64,000 nucleotides of DNA from VXNJ01 sp009840625. GTDB lineage: Bacteria > Chloroflexota > UBA11872 > VXNJ01. The stretch spans positions 1,364,001 to 1,428,000 of the forward strand of contig OZ242304.1 of NCBI GenBank assembly GCA_965207915.1. The letters run 5' to 3'. Within the stretch, counting starts at the first letter, position 1; every line of letters begins with the position of its first letter. The notes beneath the pieces were generated by a model. It ran no database searches. It saw only the letters and a program-made list of their open reading frames with translations, and was not told where the DNA came from. The position numbers and the translations under genes were made by a program. Shown one piece after another: positions 33,905 to 41,694 of the stretch.

Positions 33905-35616
33905 GCGGCGGGGTCGACCAGCGCGTCGGCCTGGTCAGCGGGATCGAACCCTCGGCCAGCGGCGAGTTCGTGGTCGCTCTGGATCCGCAGGCCCACCTCG
34001 CGGTTGACGACCTGGTCTGCGTGCAGAGCGCGGTGCCCGGCATCCCGGACCCGGTCCTGACGTTCGGGATCGTGACCGAGAACCACGCCGCCCTGGAGGG
34101 GGCCCAGTACCAGTCCGACACCCACCGCATCAGCGACGAGGGCCTGCGGCCGGCGCAGTTGGTCCGATCGGCACAGATCGCCGTCACCCGGATACTGCCG
34201 GAGGTCTGGGTCGCTCCCAGCCCCGGCGCGCCGGTATTCAGGGTCGCCGGCGAGCGTCGCCGCCAGGCGATCTACCACGACACGATGAGCCGGCCACTGG
34301 CGGTCGGAGTCGACACCCGCGGCGAACCGGTCTTTATCGACGTGCGCTACTTCGACGGCGACAGCGGCGGACACATGTCGATCTCGGGCATTTCCGGAGT
34401 GGCCACCAAGACCACCTACGCGCTTTTCTTCCTGCGGTTGCTGGTCAGCGGCGGACTGGGCCCGGAGGCGGCCAACACCAGGGTTCTGGTCTTCAACGTC
34501 AAGGGCGAGGACCTGCTCTGGCTGGACAAGCGCTCGAACCAGTTCTCCGCCGAGGACGAGCGCGCCTGGCGCCGGCTCGGGACCGAAGCCGGCCCCTTCG
34601 CCCTGGCCGGCGGCGCCGGCTCGGGACCGAGCGTCTCCTTCTGGGCGCCGGCCGCCCCGGCCGCGCCGGACACCGTCGTCCCCGACGTGGCCGGGCGCCA
34701 GGACGGAGTCGGGGCCTTCTACTGGACCCCGCGCGAGTTCGTGCAACAGGGACTGTTGCGGTTCGTGTTCGCCGACCCCGCCGACGAGCGCTCGCAGCTC
34801 GGATTCGTCGAGGAGCGGGTCCGCACCCGCCTGCAGCGCGAATGCCAGGCGGCCGGCCGGAACGGGGCGCTGCTGCTGGATGGAAACCGGATCGAGGACC
34901 TTGGTTCGCTGGCCCGGGCAATCGGGCAAAAGCTTGAACCCGAGGACGACCAGGAAGCCGATTACGCCTGGACCGGCCGGGTGGCCGCAGGGACGATTTC
35001 GGCGTTCATGCGCCGCCTGCTGGCGGCCGCCTCCCCGATGCGGCTGGGCCGGCTGGTGCGCTGCGGCCCGCCGCGCGGCATCGACCGCGGCCTGGCCAAC
35101 CTGACGGTGGTCTCGATCGCCAACCTTCACGAGCACGCCCAGCGATTCGTGGTCGGCGCGCTGCTCAAGGAGACGTTCGAGGAAAAGGAACGCACCGGCA
35201 CGCGGCTGCCGCTCTCGGTGGTGATGCTGGACGAACTGAACAAGTACGCGCCGCGCAGCGGCGATTCGCCGATCAAGGAGATGCTGGTCGACATCGCCCA
35301 GCGCGGCCGCTCGCTGGGGGTGCTGCTGGTGGGCGCCCAGCAGAGTGCATCGCGGGTCGACGCCTCGGTGCTGGACAACGCCGCGATCAAGGTCGTCGGA
35401 CGCATGGACGCGGCCGAAGTGATGCACGACCAGTACGGCTGGATGCTGCCTTCGATGCGCCAGCGGGCGCGGCTGCTGCGCCCCGGGCAGATGGTCCTGC
35501 AGCAGCCGACCGTGCCCGTTCCGCTGACGCTGCGCTTCCCGCGCGTGCCGTGGGCCACGCGCGCCGACGAAGTCGCCGACGACCCGGCGGCCGATCCTTT
35601 CGCCGGCCTTGCCTAG
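33901..35616 (+). CDS. HerA-like hexameric ATPase/DNA translocase with variant P-loop
   Basis: A 571-residue HerA/FtsK-type ATPase, read from the GTG at 33901 because it overlaps the NurA stop by four bases. Residues 1-65 form a beta-barrel-like HAS domain (VDDLVCV). The nucleotide loop is GISGVATKT (163-171), a one-residue longer variant without the usual Gly before Lys170. Walker B is VVMLDE (440-445). A conserved arginine-rich segment, IAQRGRSLGVLLVGAQQ, follows. It should pump DNA into or with NurA, and with SbcD-SbcC generate 3' overhangs at breaks. The variant P-loop occurs in some bacterial relatives, so it is probably active. Confidence 0.88.
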   Translation: MSGGVDQRVGLVSGIEPSASGEFVVALDPQAHLAVDDLVCVQSAVPGIPDPVLTFGIVTENHAALEGAQYQSDTHRISDEGLRPAQLVRSAQIAVTRILPEVWVAPSPGAPVFRVAGERRRQAIYHDTMSRPLAVGVDTRGEPVFIDVRYFDGDSGGHMSISGISGVATKTTYALFFLRLLVSGGLGPEAANTRVLVFNVKGEDLLWLDKRSNQFSAEDERAWRRLGTEAGPFALAGGAGSGPSVSFWAPAAPAAPDTVVPDVAGRQDGVGAFYWTPREFVQQGLLRFVFADPADERSQLGFVEERVRTRLQRECQAAGRNGALLLDGNRIEDLGSLARAIGQKLEPEDDQEADYAWTGRVAAGTISAFMRRLLAAASPMRLGRLVRCGPPRGIDRGLANLTVVSIANLHEHAQRFVVGALLKETFEEKERTGTRLPLSVVMLDELNKYAPRSGDSPIKEMLVDIAQRGRSLGVLLVGAQQSASRVDASVLDNAAIKVVGRMDAAEVMHDQYGWMLPSMRQRARLLRPGQMVLQQPTVPVPLTLRFPRVPWATRADEVADDPAADPFAGLA

Positions 35617-35622
35617 CCGGGC

Positions 35623-36795
35623 ATGAGGGTCCTCCACACCGCCGACTGGCACTTGGGCAAGAAGCTGGGCCGGTTCGAACGCTACGCGGAGATGGGCCAA
35701 TTCGTTAACTGGCTGGTCGAGATCTGCCAACAGCGAACGGTCGACCTGGTGCTGATCGCCGGCGACCTGTTCGACACGCCATCGCCACCCAACCGCGCGG
35801 TGTCGCTGGCCACCGAGGCGCTGCAGCGCCTGACCGGGCTGGGCGCACAGGTGGTGGCGATCGCCGGAAACCACGATTCGGCCGACTACTTTGAAAACCT
35901 CAACCGTTTCTCGGAACTGCACGGCGTCCACCTGGTCGGGCGCCCGCGCGGGCCCCAACAGGGCGGGATCCTGCGGGTCCAGACCCGCTCCGGTCCCGCG
36001 GCGGTGGCGTGCTGTCCGTACCTGCGCGAGCACGCGGTGGTCGATTTTTTTGCCGAGAGCGGCGAGCGGCACGGCGCCTATAAGCAGCGCCTGGGGGCGG
36101 TCATGTCGGCGCTGGACCGGGGACTGGCCGACTATCCCGATTGCGTGCGACTGCTCATGGGGCATCTGGCCACTGACGGGGCGGTGCTCTCGCTCAGCGG
36201 GTCCGGACGCGAACCGCGCGGCGAACGCACCCTGACCATCGGCAACGCCTACGTGGTCTCCGGCCAGCAGTTGCCGCAGGTCGCCCAGTACACCGCCCTG
36301 GGGCACATTCATGCCGCGCAGAGGGTGCCCGCGCCCGGACTGGCCCGCTACGCCGGATCGCCGCTGGCGCTGGATTTCGGGGAACGGAAAGACCGCAAGC
36401 AGGTGGTTCTGATCGACGTCGCGCCCGACCGCAGCGCCGCGGTGGAGCCGATCGACGTGCCGCCGGGCCGGCGGCTGCGCTCGGTCAGCGGCAACTGGGA
36501 CGAGCTGGTGGCACGCCGCGAAGAGTTCGGCGGCGACTACCTCTCGCTGACCGTAACCGGCGCTGACGCCCCGCGGGCGTTGTTGCAGCGCGCGGCCGAG
36601 ACGTTTCCGCGGCTCGTGCGCGCCCACCCGGTTGCGGCCGGCGGCCAATCGCAGGAGCCGGGTCAGCGAATCGACCGCGACTGGACCGAGATCTACGCCG
36701 AGTACGTGCGCTCGAGCGTCGGCGGCGAACCTCCCCAACCGCTCCTGGAGGAATTCCGCAGGGTTTACGCGACGGTGACCAATGCGTCCGATTGA
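35623..36795 (+). CDS. sbcD: DNA exonuclease SbcD (Mre11-type)
   Basis: A 390-residue Mre11/SbcD calcineurin-like nuclease subunit. Motifs are HTADWHLGKKLG (Asp8, His10), IAGDLFD (46-51), AGNHDS (81-86) and a late LGHIHAAQ. A C-terminal capping region follows. It starts six bases after HerA and overlaps SbcC by 14 bases. Together with SbcC it forms the ATP-regulated nuclease that opens hairpins and processes blocked DNA ends. Confidence 0.95.
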   Translation: MRVLHTADWHLGKKLGRFERYAEMGQFVNWLVEICQQRTVDLVLIAGDLFDTPSPPNRAVSLATEALQRLTGLGAQVVAIAGNHDSADYFENLNRFSELHGVHLVGRPRGPQQGGILRVQTRSGPAAVACCPYLREHAVVDFFAESGERHGAYKQRLGAVMSALDRGLADYPDCVRLLMGHLATDGAVLSLSGSGREPRGERTLTIGNAYVVSGQQLPQVAQYTALGHIHAAQRVPAPGLARYAGSPLALDFGERKDRKQVVLIDVAPDRSAAVEPIDVPPGRRLRSVSGNWDELVARREEFGGDYLSLTVTGADAPRALLQRAAETFPRLVRAHPVAAGGQSQEPGQRIDRDWTEIYAEYVRSSVGGEPPQPLLEEFRRVYATVTNASD

Positions 36796-39325
36796 GCTGA
36801 CGCTCAAGGACTTTAGGTCCTTTCAGGGTAGGCACAGCTTTTCCTTCGCCGGCCGGCGCCTGGTGGCGGTGGCCGGGCCGATCGGGGCCGGCAAGACCTC
36901 GATCCTGGATGCGGTTGCCTACGCCCTCTACGGGCAGACCCCGAAACTGGGGCGCGCTTCGGCGGCACTGATCAACCAGGAGGCCGTCGAGATGTCGGTG
37001 AGGCTGCGGTTCAGGGTGGGCGCGAGCGCCTGGGAGGTGGAACGGCTGGCGCGCCGACGAGGTGCCGGCACCGCGGCGCTTTACCCCTACTCGGAGCCCG
37101 ACGGCCGCAACACCGTGGAGCTGCTTAGCGGCGCGCGCAACGTCAATGCCCGCATTGAGGAAATCCTGGGCATGGATTTTGCCGCCTTCTCGCGCTCGAT
37201 TTTGCTGCCGCAGGGCGAATTCGCGCAGTTCCTGCAGGCGACCGCAGCCGAAAAAGACCGGGTCCTGAAGGGCGTGTTCGGACTGGAACGAATCGACCGC
37301 ATGCGCCAGCTGGCGCGTGAACGGGCTCTGGCGGCGGCGCTGGATGTGACCAGGGTCTCCGACGAGCTGGAGGAGTCCGAATCTGCCGCCGCTGAAATTG
37401 AAAAGTTGGAACCCATGCTGGAACGAGCCGCTGAACGAGCGGCCGCGGTTGGCGCGCTGCAGTCGCAGGCCGCAGATCTGGACGCCGGCGAGCAGAAGGT
37501 GGCCAGCGCGCTGGAGAGTTTGGATGCGGGCGCCCGCGCGCTCTCCCGAGCCGCGAACCGCCTGCGCCCGGAGAAAGAAATCACGGCGGCAGTCGCGGCC
37601 GCCGACGACGCCGCCGAAAAAAACCGCGGAGCGGCGGATCAGGTGCGGACTGCCCGCGAAAAGATGGAGTCGGCCGAGGCCGAAATGCGGCGGTTCCTGG
37701 GCGACCTGGGTGATGAGGCGGGCCTGGAGCGGGCCCGGGAGGCCGTCGACGAGCTGGCAATGCGGAGAAAGGGCGCGGCCGAATCGTCAGCGGAACTCGA
37801 AGGCGCCGCAAGGGCGCAGGCCGACTCGCGCCGGGAACTTGAGCGACTGGAGCTTGAGCTGGAAGAGGCGGCCGCAGCGGCCAGCGCCCGCGAGCGGAGC
37901 CTGCGGGCGGTCCGACGTGAACTGGAGATCGCCAGGGAACGGGTGGATGAACTGGAGCGGGCCGACATGGCAATGACGTTGCGCGAACACCTGGCCCGCG
38001 ACGATGAGTGCCCGGTGTGCGGTCGTCTGATCAGCCAGTTGCCGGAGGGACACGTCCATCCCGACCTGGATACGGCCCGGGGCCGGTCCCGGCGCGCGGC
38101 CGCCGATCAGGATCGCGCCAGCGAAGCGCTGGCGGCCGCGCGCGAGCAAGCGGCCGGGCTGGAGGCGACCCGGACTGCGGCCGCGGCTCAGGCAAGCGAA
38201 GACCGGCGCGCGTTAGAGAATGCCCGCGCCGACGCCGCGGAAGCGGCCGCCGGTCTCGAGCGGGCCGCCGAGTCCGCCGCCGGACTTCTCTCTTCCGACG
38301 ACCCGGAATCAGCGCTGGCGGACCTGGAAACGCGATTTGCCGGCCTGCGCCGAGCGGCCGCCGGAGCCGCCGGTGAATTCGCCTCATCGGTAGCCGCCGA
38401 GGCGGATGTTCGGGTCGCGGGCGAGGCGGCGCGGGCCGACGCGCAGGCGCTCGAACTCGAGCTGAGCGTGATCGCCGGGGAGATGGGGGTGCGGCCGAAG
38501 GACGCGGACCTTCCCGAAATGGGTGTCGCAGAGTTGGCGCGGCGCCTGCGCGATCATGCCCGGCACCGCCGCCGCGAGCTGGCCCGCGAGCGGGACTCGC
38601 TCACGCGTCGGGCGGCCGAGCTGGCCGAGGAGCGCCGCGATCTGCTGACCCGGTGGGACGTCCCCACCGGCGAGGGGGTCAACGATTTCGCGGCGCGGAT
38701 CCACGCCGAGGCCGCCACCCTGCGCGCCCGCGAGCGAGAGCTCGGGCAAAAGGCGGCGCGGGGTGCCGATTTGGCGCGGGCCAAACGGGAACTTGAGCGC
38801 CGCCGCCGTCACCTGGAGCGCCTGGTCGAGGACCTGCGCGACAGCCGGTTCCTAAAGTACATGCTCGCCGGCAAGCGGGCCCAGCTGGCCGAGCTTGGCG
38901 GGGAGCGGATCCGCGAACTTACCGGCGGCCGATTCGGCTTCTCGCCCGGGGACCGGTTCGAGATAGTCGACTTTGGTGCCGCCGACCCGGAACTGCGGGT
39001 GCGCGGATCGGACACCCTTTCCGGGGGCGAGACCTTCCTGGCCTCCCTCAGCCTGGCGCTGGCACTGGCCGACCTGGTAGCCGGGCAGGGCGGACGGCTG
39101 GGCAGCTTCTTCCTGGACGAGGGTTTCGGCAGCCTCGATGCCGATCACCTGGCCATCGCCATGGACGGAATCGAGCGACTGGCGTCGGAGGCCGAGGACC
39201 GCCTGGTGGTTCTGGTCTCGCACGTCCCCGGGGTGCAGGAGAGAGTGGAGGACCAGATCGTCCTCGGCGCGCCGGCCGGCCCGGGCGGCGGTTCCAGGAT
39301 CGTCTCCGGCGCCGTCCCCGCCTAG
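36782..39325 (+). CDS. sbcC: SMC-like ATPase SbcC (Rad50-type)
   Basis: An 847-residue Rad50/SbcC protein. Walker A GPIGAGKT is at 32-39, then a long Glu/Ala/Arg-rich coiled coil with the zinc hook CPVC (Cys410, Cys413) near the middle, a second coiled coil, the signature LSGGE (746-750) and Walker B FLDEGFG (777-783). Length is at the short end for the family, close to archaeal Rad50. Partner of SbcD. Its 3' end overlaps the convergent lipoprotein gene by four bases. Confidence 0.95.
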   Translation: MRPIELTLKDFRSFQGRHSFSFAGRRLVAVAGPIGAGKTSILDAVAYALYGQTPKLGRASAALINQEAVEMSVRLRFRVGASAWEVERLARRRGAGTAALYPYSEPDGRNTVELLSGARNVNARIEEILGMDFAAFSRSILLPQGEFAQFLQATAAEKDRVLKGVFGLERIDRMRQLARERALAAALDVTRVSDELEESESAAAEIEKLEPMLERAAERAAAVGALQSQAADLDAGEQKVASALESLDAGARALSRAANRLRPEKEITAAVAAADDAAEKNRGAADQVRTAREKMESAEAEMRRFLGDLGDEAGLERAREAVDELAMRRKGAAESSAELEGAARAQADSRRELERLELELEEAAAAASARERSLRAVRRELEIARERVDELERADMAMTLREHLARDDECPVCGRLISQLPEGHVHPDLDTARGRSRRAAADQDRASEALAAAREQAAGLEATRTAAAAQASEDRRALENARADAAEAAAGLERAAESAAGLLSSDDPESALADLETRFAGLRRAAAGAAGEFASSVAAEADVRVAGEAARADAQALELELSVIAGEMGVRPKDADLPEMGVAELARRLRDHARHRRRELARERDSLTRRAAELAEERRDLLTRWDVPTGEGVNDFAARIHAEAATLRARERELGQKAARGADLARAKRELERRRRHLERLVEDLRDSRFLKYMLAGKRAQLAELGGERIRELTGGRFGFSPGDRFEIVDFGAADPELRVRGSDTLSGGETFLASLSLALALADLVAGQGGRLGSFFLDEGFGSLDADHLAIAMDGIERLASEAEDRLVVLVSHVPGVQERVEDQIVLGAPAGPGGGSRIVSGAVPA

Positions 39326-39777
39326 ACGGGTATCCCCGGGATGGTCGCGATCTGCACCGGGACGAGTTCGTCCTCGATGTAGACCCCGTCGGCAAAGTAC
39401 ATGCCGGTGGGATGGACCTTGCCGGTCACGGTGATTTCCGCCAGCAGGGCAAGGGCCGCGTATTCGGGTTCGTCAAGAATCCCGAACAACACCGGCTGTA
39501 CGCGGTTCTTTTCGTCTATCAGCTGAACGACCGCCGATTCCGGGCCGATCGGGACCAGGTCGATGCGGCTGCCGGGAGGCGGCCGGAGCAGGGTTCCGGG
39601 AATGACCTCGCCGGTCAAAGTGGTGCGGCTCTGATAACGCTCCTGGCCCAGGTCGTGCAGTTCGGTAACGCTGAGCGCCCCGTGCGGGCGTCCGCCGCAG
39701 CCGGCCAGCAGCAGGGCCAGGACCAGGGTTGCCGCCAGCGCCGCCCCACCGCGCCGCAGGCAACCGGCGGCGATCAA
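39322..39777 (-). CDS. Small lipoprotein with OB-fold-like domain
   Basis: A 151-residue exported lipoprotein: hydrophobic leader with lipobox LLLAGC, lipidated Cys27. The mature part has LTGEVIPGTLL, then beta-rich segments ending in ITVTGKVHPTGMYF. This is weakly reminiscent of CcmE/OB-fold proteins, but the haem-binding motif is not seen. The ATG overlaps the stop of the DegV-like gene (ATGA), indicating co-translation. Function unknown. Confidence 0.75.
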   Translation of the reverse strand: MIAAGCLRRGGAALAATLVLALLLAGCGGRPHGALSVTELHDLGQERYQSRTTLTGEVIPGTLLRPPPGSRIDLVPIGPESAVVQLIDEKNRVQPVLFGILDEPEYAALALLAEITVTGKVHPTGMYFADGVYIEDELVPVQIATIPGIPV

Positions 39778-40619
39778 GCGCTGATGAAGGCGACCGCCAG
39801 CGCCTCGCGTCCCACGTGCGCGCCAATGGCCGGCGCGAGCGGTTCGGCGTCGTGCGTGTTTCCACTCACCTGAACCCGGTCCAGGATCGCCGTGCGCAAT
39901 GATTCGAGCTGGCGTGGATCGCCGGAGCTGACGAACCCGATGTCGATGACCCCGTCGGGGGCGTTTTCGGCGGCGAAGTCAACCAGCATGGAGATCGCCC
40001 GCCGCATGCTGCGGGCGCGGCCGACCGGCTGCAACTCGCCCTCGCGCAATTCCAGGATCGGTTTGAATCCGAGCATCGTCCCGATCAGCGCGCGGGCGTT
40101 GCCGATGCGCCCGCCGCGGCGCAGGTACTCCAGCGTCGGCACCGCCACCGCCAGGCGGGTCCGATCGCGCAGTTTTTCGAGTTCGTCGAGGATGGCTTGA
40201 ACGTCGCTACCCCCTTCGACCATGCGGGCCGCGGCCAGCACCAGCAGCCCGGAGGCGGTGGTTGCATTTAAGGAGTCGAAGACGTGAATGTGGGCGTCGG
40301 GGAACTGGGCGGCGGCCTGGGTGAATGAGGAGTAGGTGCCGCTCAATTTCGAGGAGATTGTTATCCCGAGCACGTCGTCGCCGGCCTCGACGTGCGGGCG
40401 CATGGCGTCGGCCACCTCGGTCGGCGTCGCCTGCGAGGTGGTGGGGTGGTCGGACGAGGTCTCCAGCAGGTCGTAGAAGCTGTCGGAGTCGAGATCGACC
40501 TGGTCCAGGTAGTCGGTCGTCCCGAACAGCACGTGCTGCGGGACCACGGTGATCCCGTAGCGTTCGACCTCGTCTGAGGGGACCGAGCAGGTTGTGTCAG
40601 TAACTATTCGGATCGCCAT
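39774..40619 (-). CDS. DegV family fatty-acid-binding protein
   Basis: A 281-residue DegV protein, choosing the ATG at 40619 that gives MAIRIVTDTTCSVP, the normal family start (a longer start at 40634 adds five residues). TSQATPTEV, ISSKLSGTYSS and YLRRGGRIG are conserved DegV motifs lining the fatty-acid site. In Firmicutes these proteins (FakB) present fatty acids to the FakA kinase; no FakA is visible here. Coupled to the downstream lipoprotein gene. Confidence 0.92.
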   Translation of the reverse strand: MAIRIVTDTTCSVPSDEVERYGITVVPQHVLFGTTDYLDQVDLDSDSFYDLLETSSDHPTTSQATPTEVADAMRPHVEAGDDVLGITISSKLSGTYSSFTQAAAQFPDAHIHVFDSLNATTASGLLVLAAARMVEGGSDVQAILDELEKLRDRTRLAVAVPTLEYLRRGGRIGNARALIGTMLGFKPILELREGELQPVGRARSMRRAISMLVDFAAENAPDGVIDIGFVSSGDPRQLESLRTAILDRVQVSGNTHDAEPLAPAIGAHVGREALAVAFISA

Positions 40620-40735
40620 CTGTTGCCTCAACATCCACAGTTCGCCACGCTGAGGAGGGCTCCGATTTGCGCCCTGCCCGCACGGTGGCGCATTCTATTT
40701 GCCGAATCGGTGCAAAGTGGCGATCGGGTCGCGGA

Positions 40736-41101
40736 TCAGGAGCGTGGGGCCCAGTGTCGTTGTCGGAAGTAGACGAGTCCGATGGCCGGGATTACAGCAA
40801 ATATCAGCGGGAGAAACGCGTCGCCCGGCTGCACGCCGAGCGCGATCGACGCGCTAAGAGCCAGGTCGGCGAATATGTTCAACCCCAGCAGCGCCAGCAC
40901 GACCCGCTGGGTAGACGGCGAGGCGGAAGGGGCCAAAAGACCCACGACCAGCGCGACCGCGGCAATCGGGTGCAGCGCGACCAAGACGCCGCGCGAGACA
41001 ATGTCGGCCCCGTCGGCAAAGCTCCCGACCAACGCGGCGCCTCCGGCCACCAACACTTGAAAGACGCCCAAGACAAGCATCAGGACGTGGAGCAATTTCA
41101 T
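40736..41101 (-). CDS. Small four-helix membrane protein
   Basis: A 121-residue integral membrane protein with four predicted helices (about 3-24, 37-57, 65-85 and 92-112) and a short basic tail. The ATG at 41101 (MKLLHVLMLVLG) is preferred; another at 41119 adds six residues. No family recognised. It lies between the DegV unit and tRNA-Lys. Confidence 0.6.
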   Translation of the reverse strand: MKLLHVLMLVLGVFQVLVAGGAALVGSFADGADIVSRGVLVALHPIAAVALVVGLLAPSASPSTQRVVLALLGLNIFADLALSASIALGVQPGDAFLPLIFAVIPAIGLVYFRQRHWAPRS

Positions 41102-41246
41102 CGCCGCGCTACCCCTCATCCGGTTCGCACCTCACCTCTGCGTGCTATCAATTGCCAAATCTCCCCGCGCTGAGACTTCCGCCCCAAGCATCGATTTGCT
41201 GGCCGCTCTGGCTCCCTTGCGCTCGGCAGGCGGCCGAGCACGACGG

Positions 41247-41319
41247 TGAGCCGGGTGGGAGTCGAACCCACGACCAACGGATTAAAAGTCCGCTGCTCTA
41301 CCAGCTGAGCTACCGGCCC
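41247..41319 (-). tRNA. tRNA-Lys (anticodon UUU)
   Basis: On the minus strand a 73-base cloverleaf can be folded: 7-bp acceptor stem GGGCCGG with CCGGCTC (one G-T pair), D arm GCTCAGCTGGTAGAGC, anticodon stem GCGGA/TCCGT with loop CTTTTAA (anticodon TTT), and T arm GTGGGTTCGACTCCCAC. The discriminator base is A; CCA is not fully encoded. Confidence 0.95.
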
Positions 41320-41694
41320 GGACCAAGAGCACCGGGGAATCCGAGGCCGTAGTCCAAGGGTAATTTTCGCCGTCCGCCGTAATCCGGGGGCCAAGGAGGA
41401 GGCGACGGTTTCTGGGAAGACAGCTGCGATCCACCCCCGGCGGGGCTGCAAGCGGTGGTAGGTTCGGCAATTAAGGAATCGCTATTTAACGTCGAAAGTT
41501 ATTGAGCAAGACCTGCCGGTTCGCTTAATAAACCCCTGTGTGGTCGGAATCGACGCGGGGCCGACGGGCGGAGCAATCTGGACCGCGATGAAGACAGTAT
41601 CCTGGTTGCGAGCGATTTCGAGGTCGAACCGAATTTCTTCCCGTCGGGCGGCAATATTGATGGGCAATTCGCCGCGACGCTATACCGCGCCGAG
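41320..41694 (-). other. Gap between tRNA-Lys and gyrA with one doubtful small frame
   Basis: About 375 bases with somewhat lower GC than its surroundings. A minus-strand frame of 61 codons (TTG at 41667 to a stop at 41482) reads like part of a real protein (EEIRFDLEIARNQDTVFIAV) but has an in-frame stop just upstream and no good ribosome site. It may be a decayed gene end or chance. I see no clear terminator for gyrA. Confidence 0.3.

Noticed and set aside
33613..36807. Minus-strand open frame of 1064 codons
   Set aside because: It lies antisense to the NurA, HerA and SbcD genes, all with clear motifs; long antisense frames are expected in GC-rich DNA and its translation has no recognisable domain.
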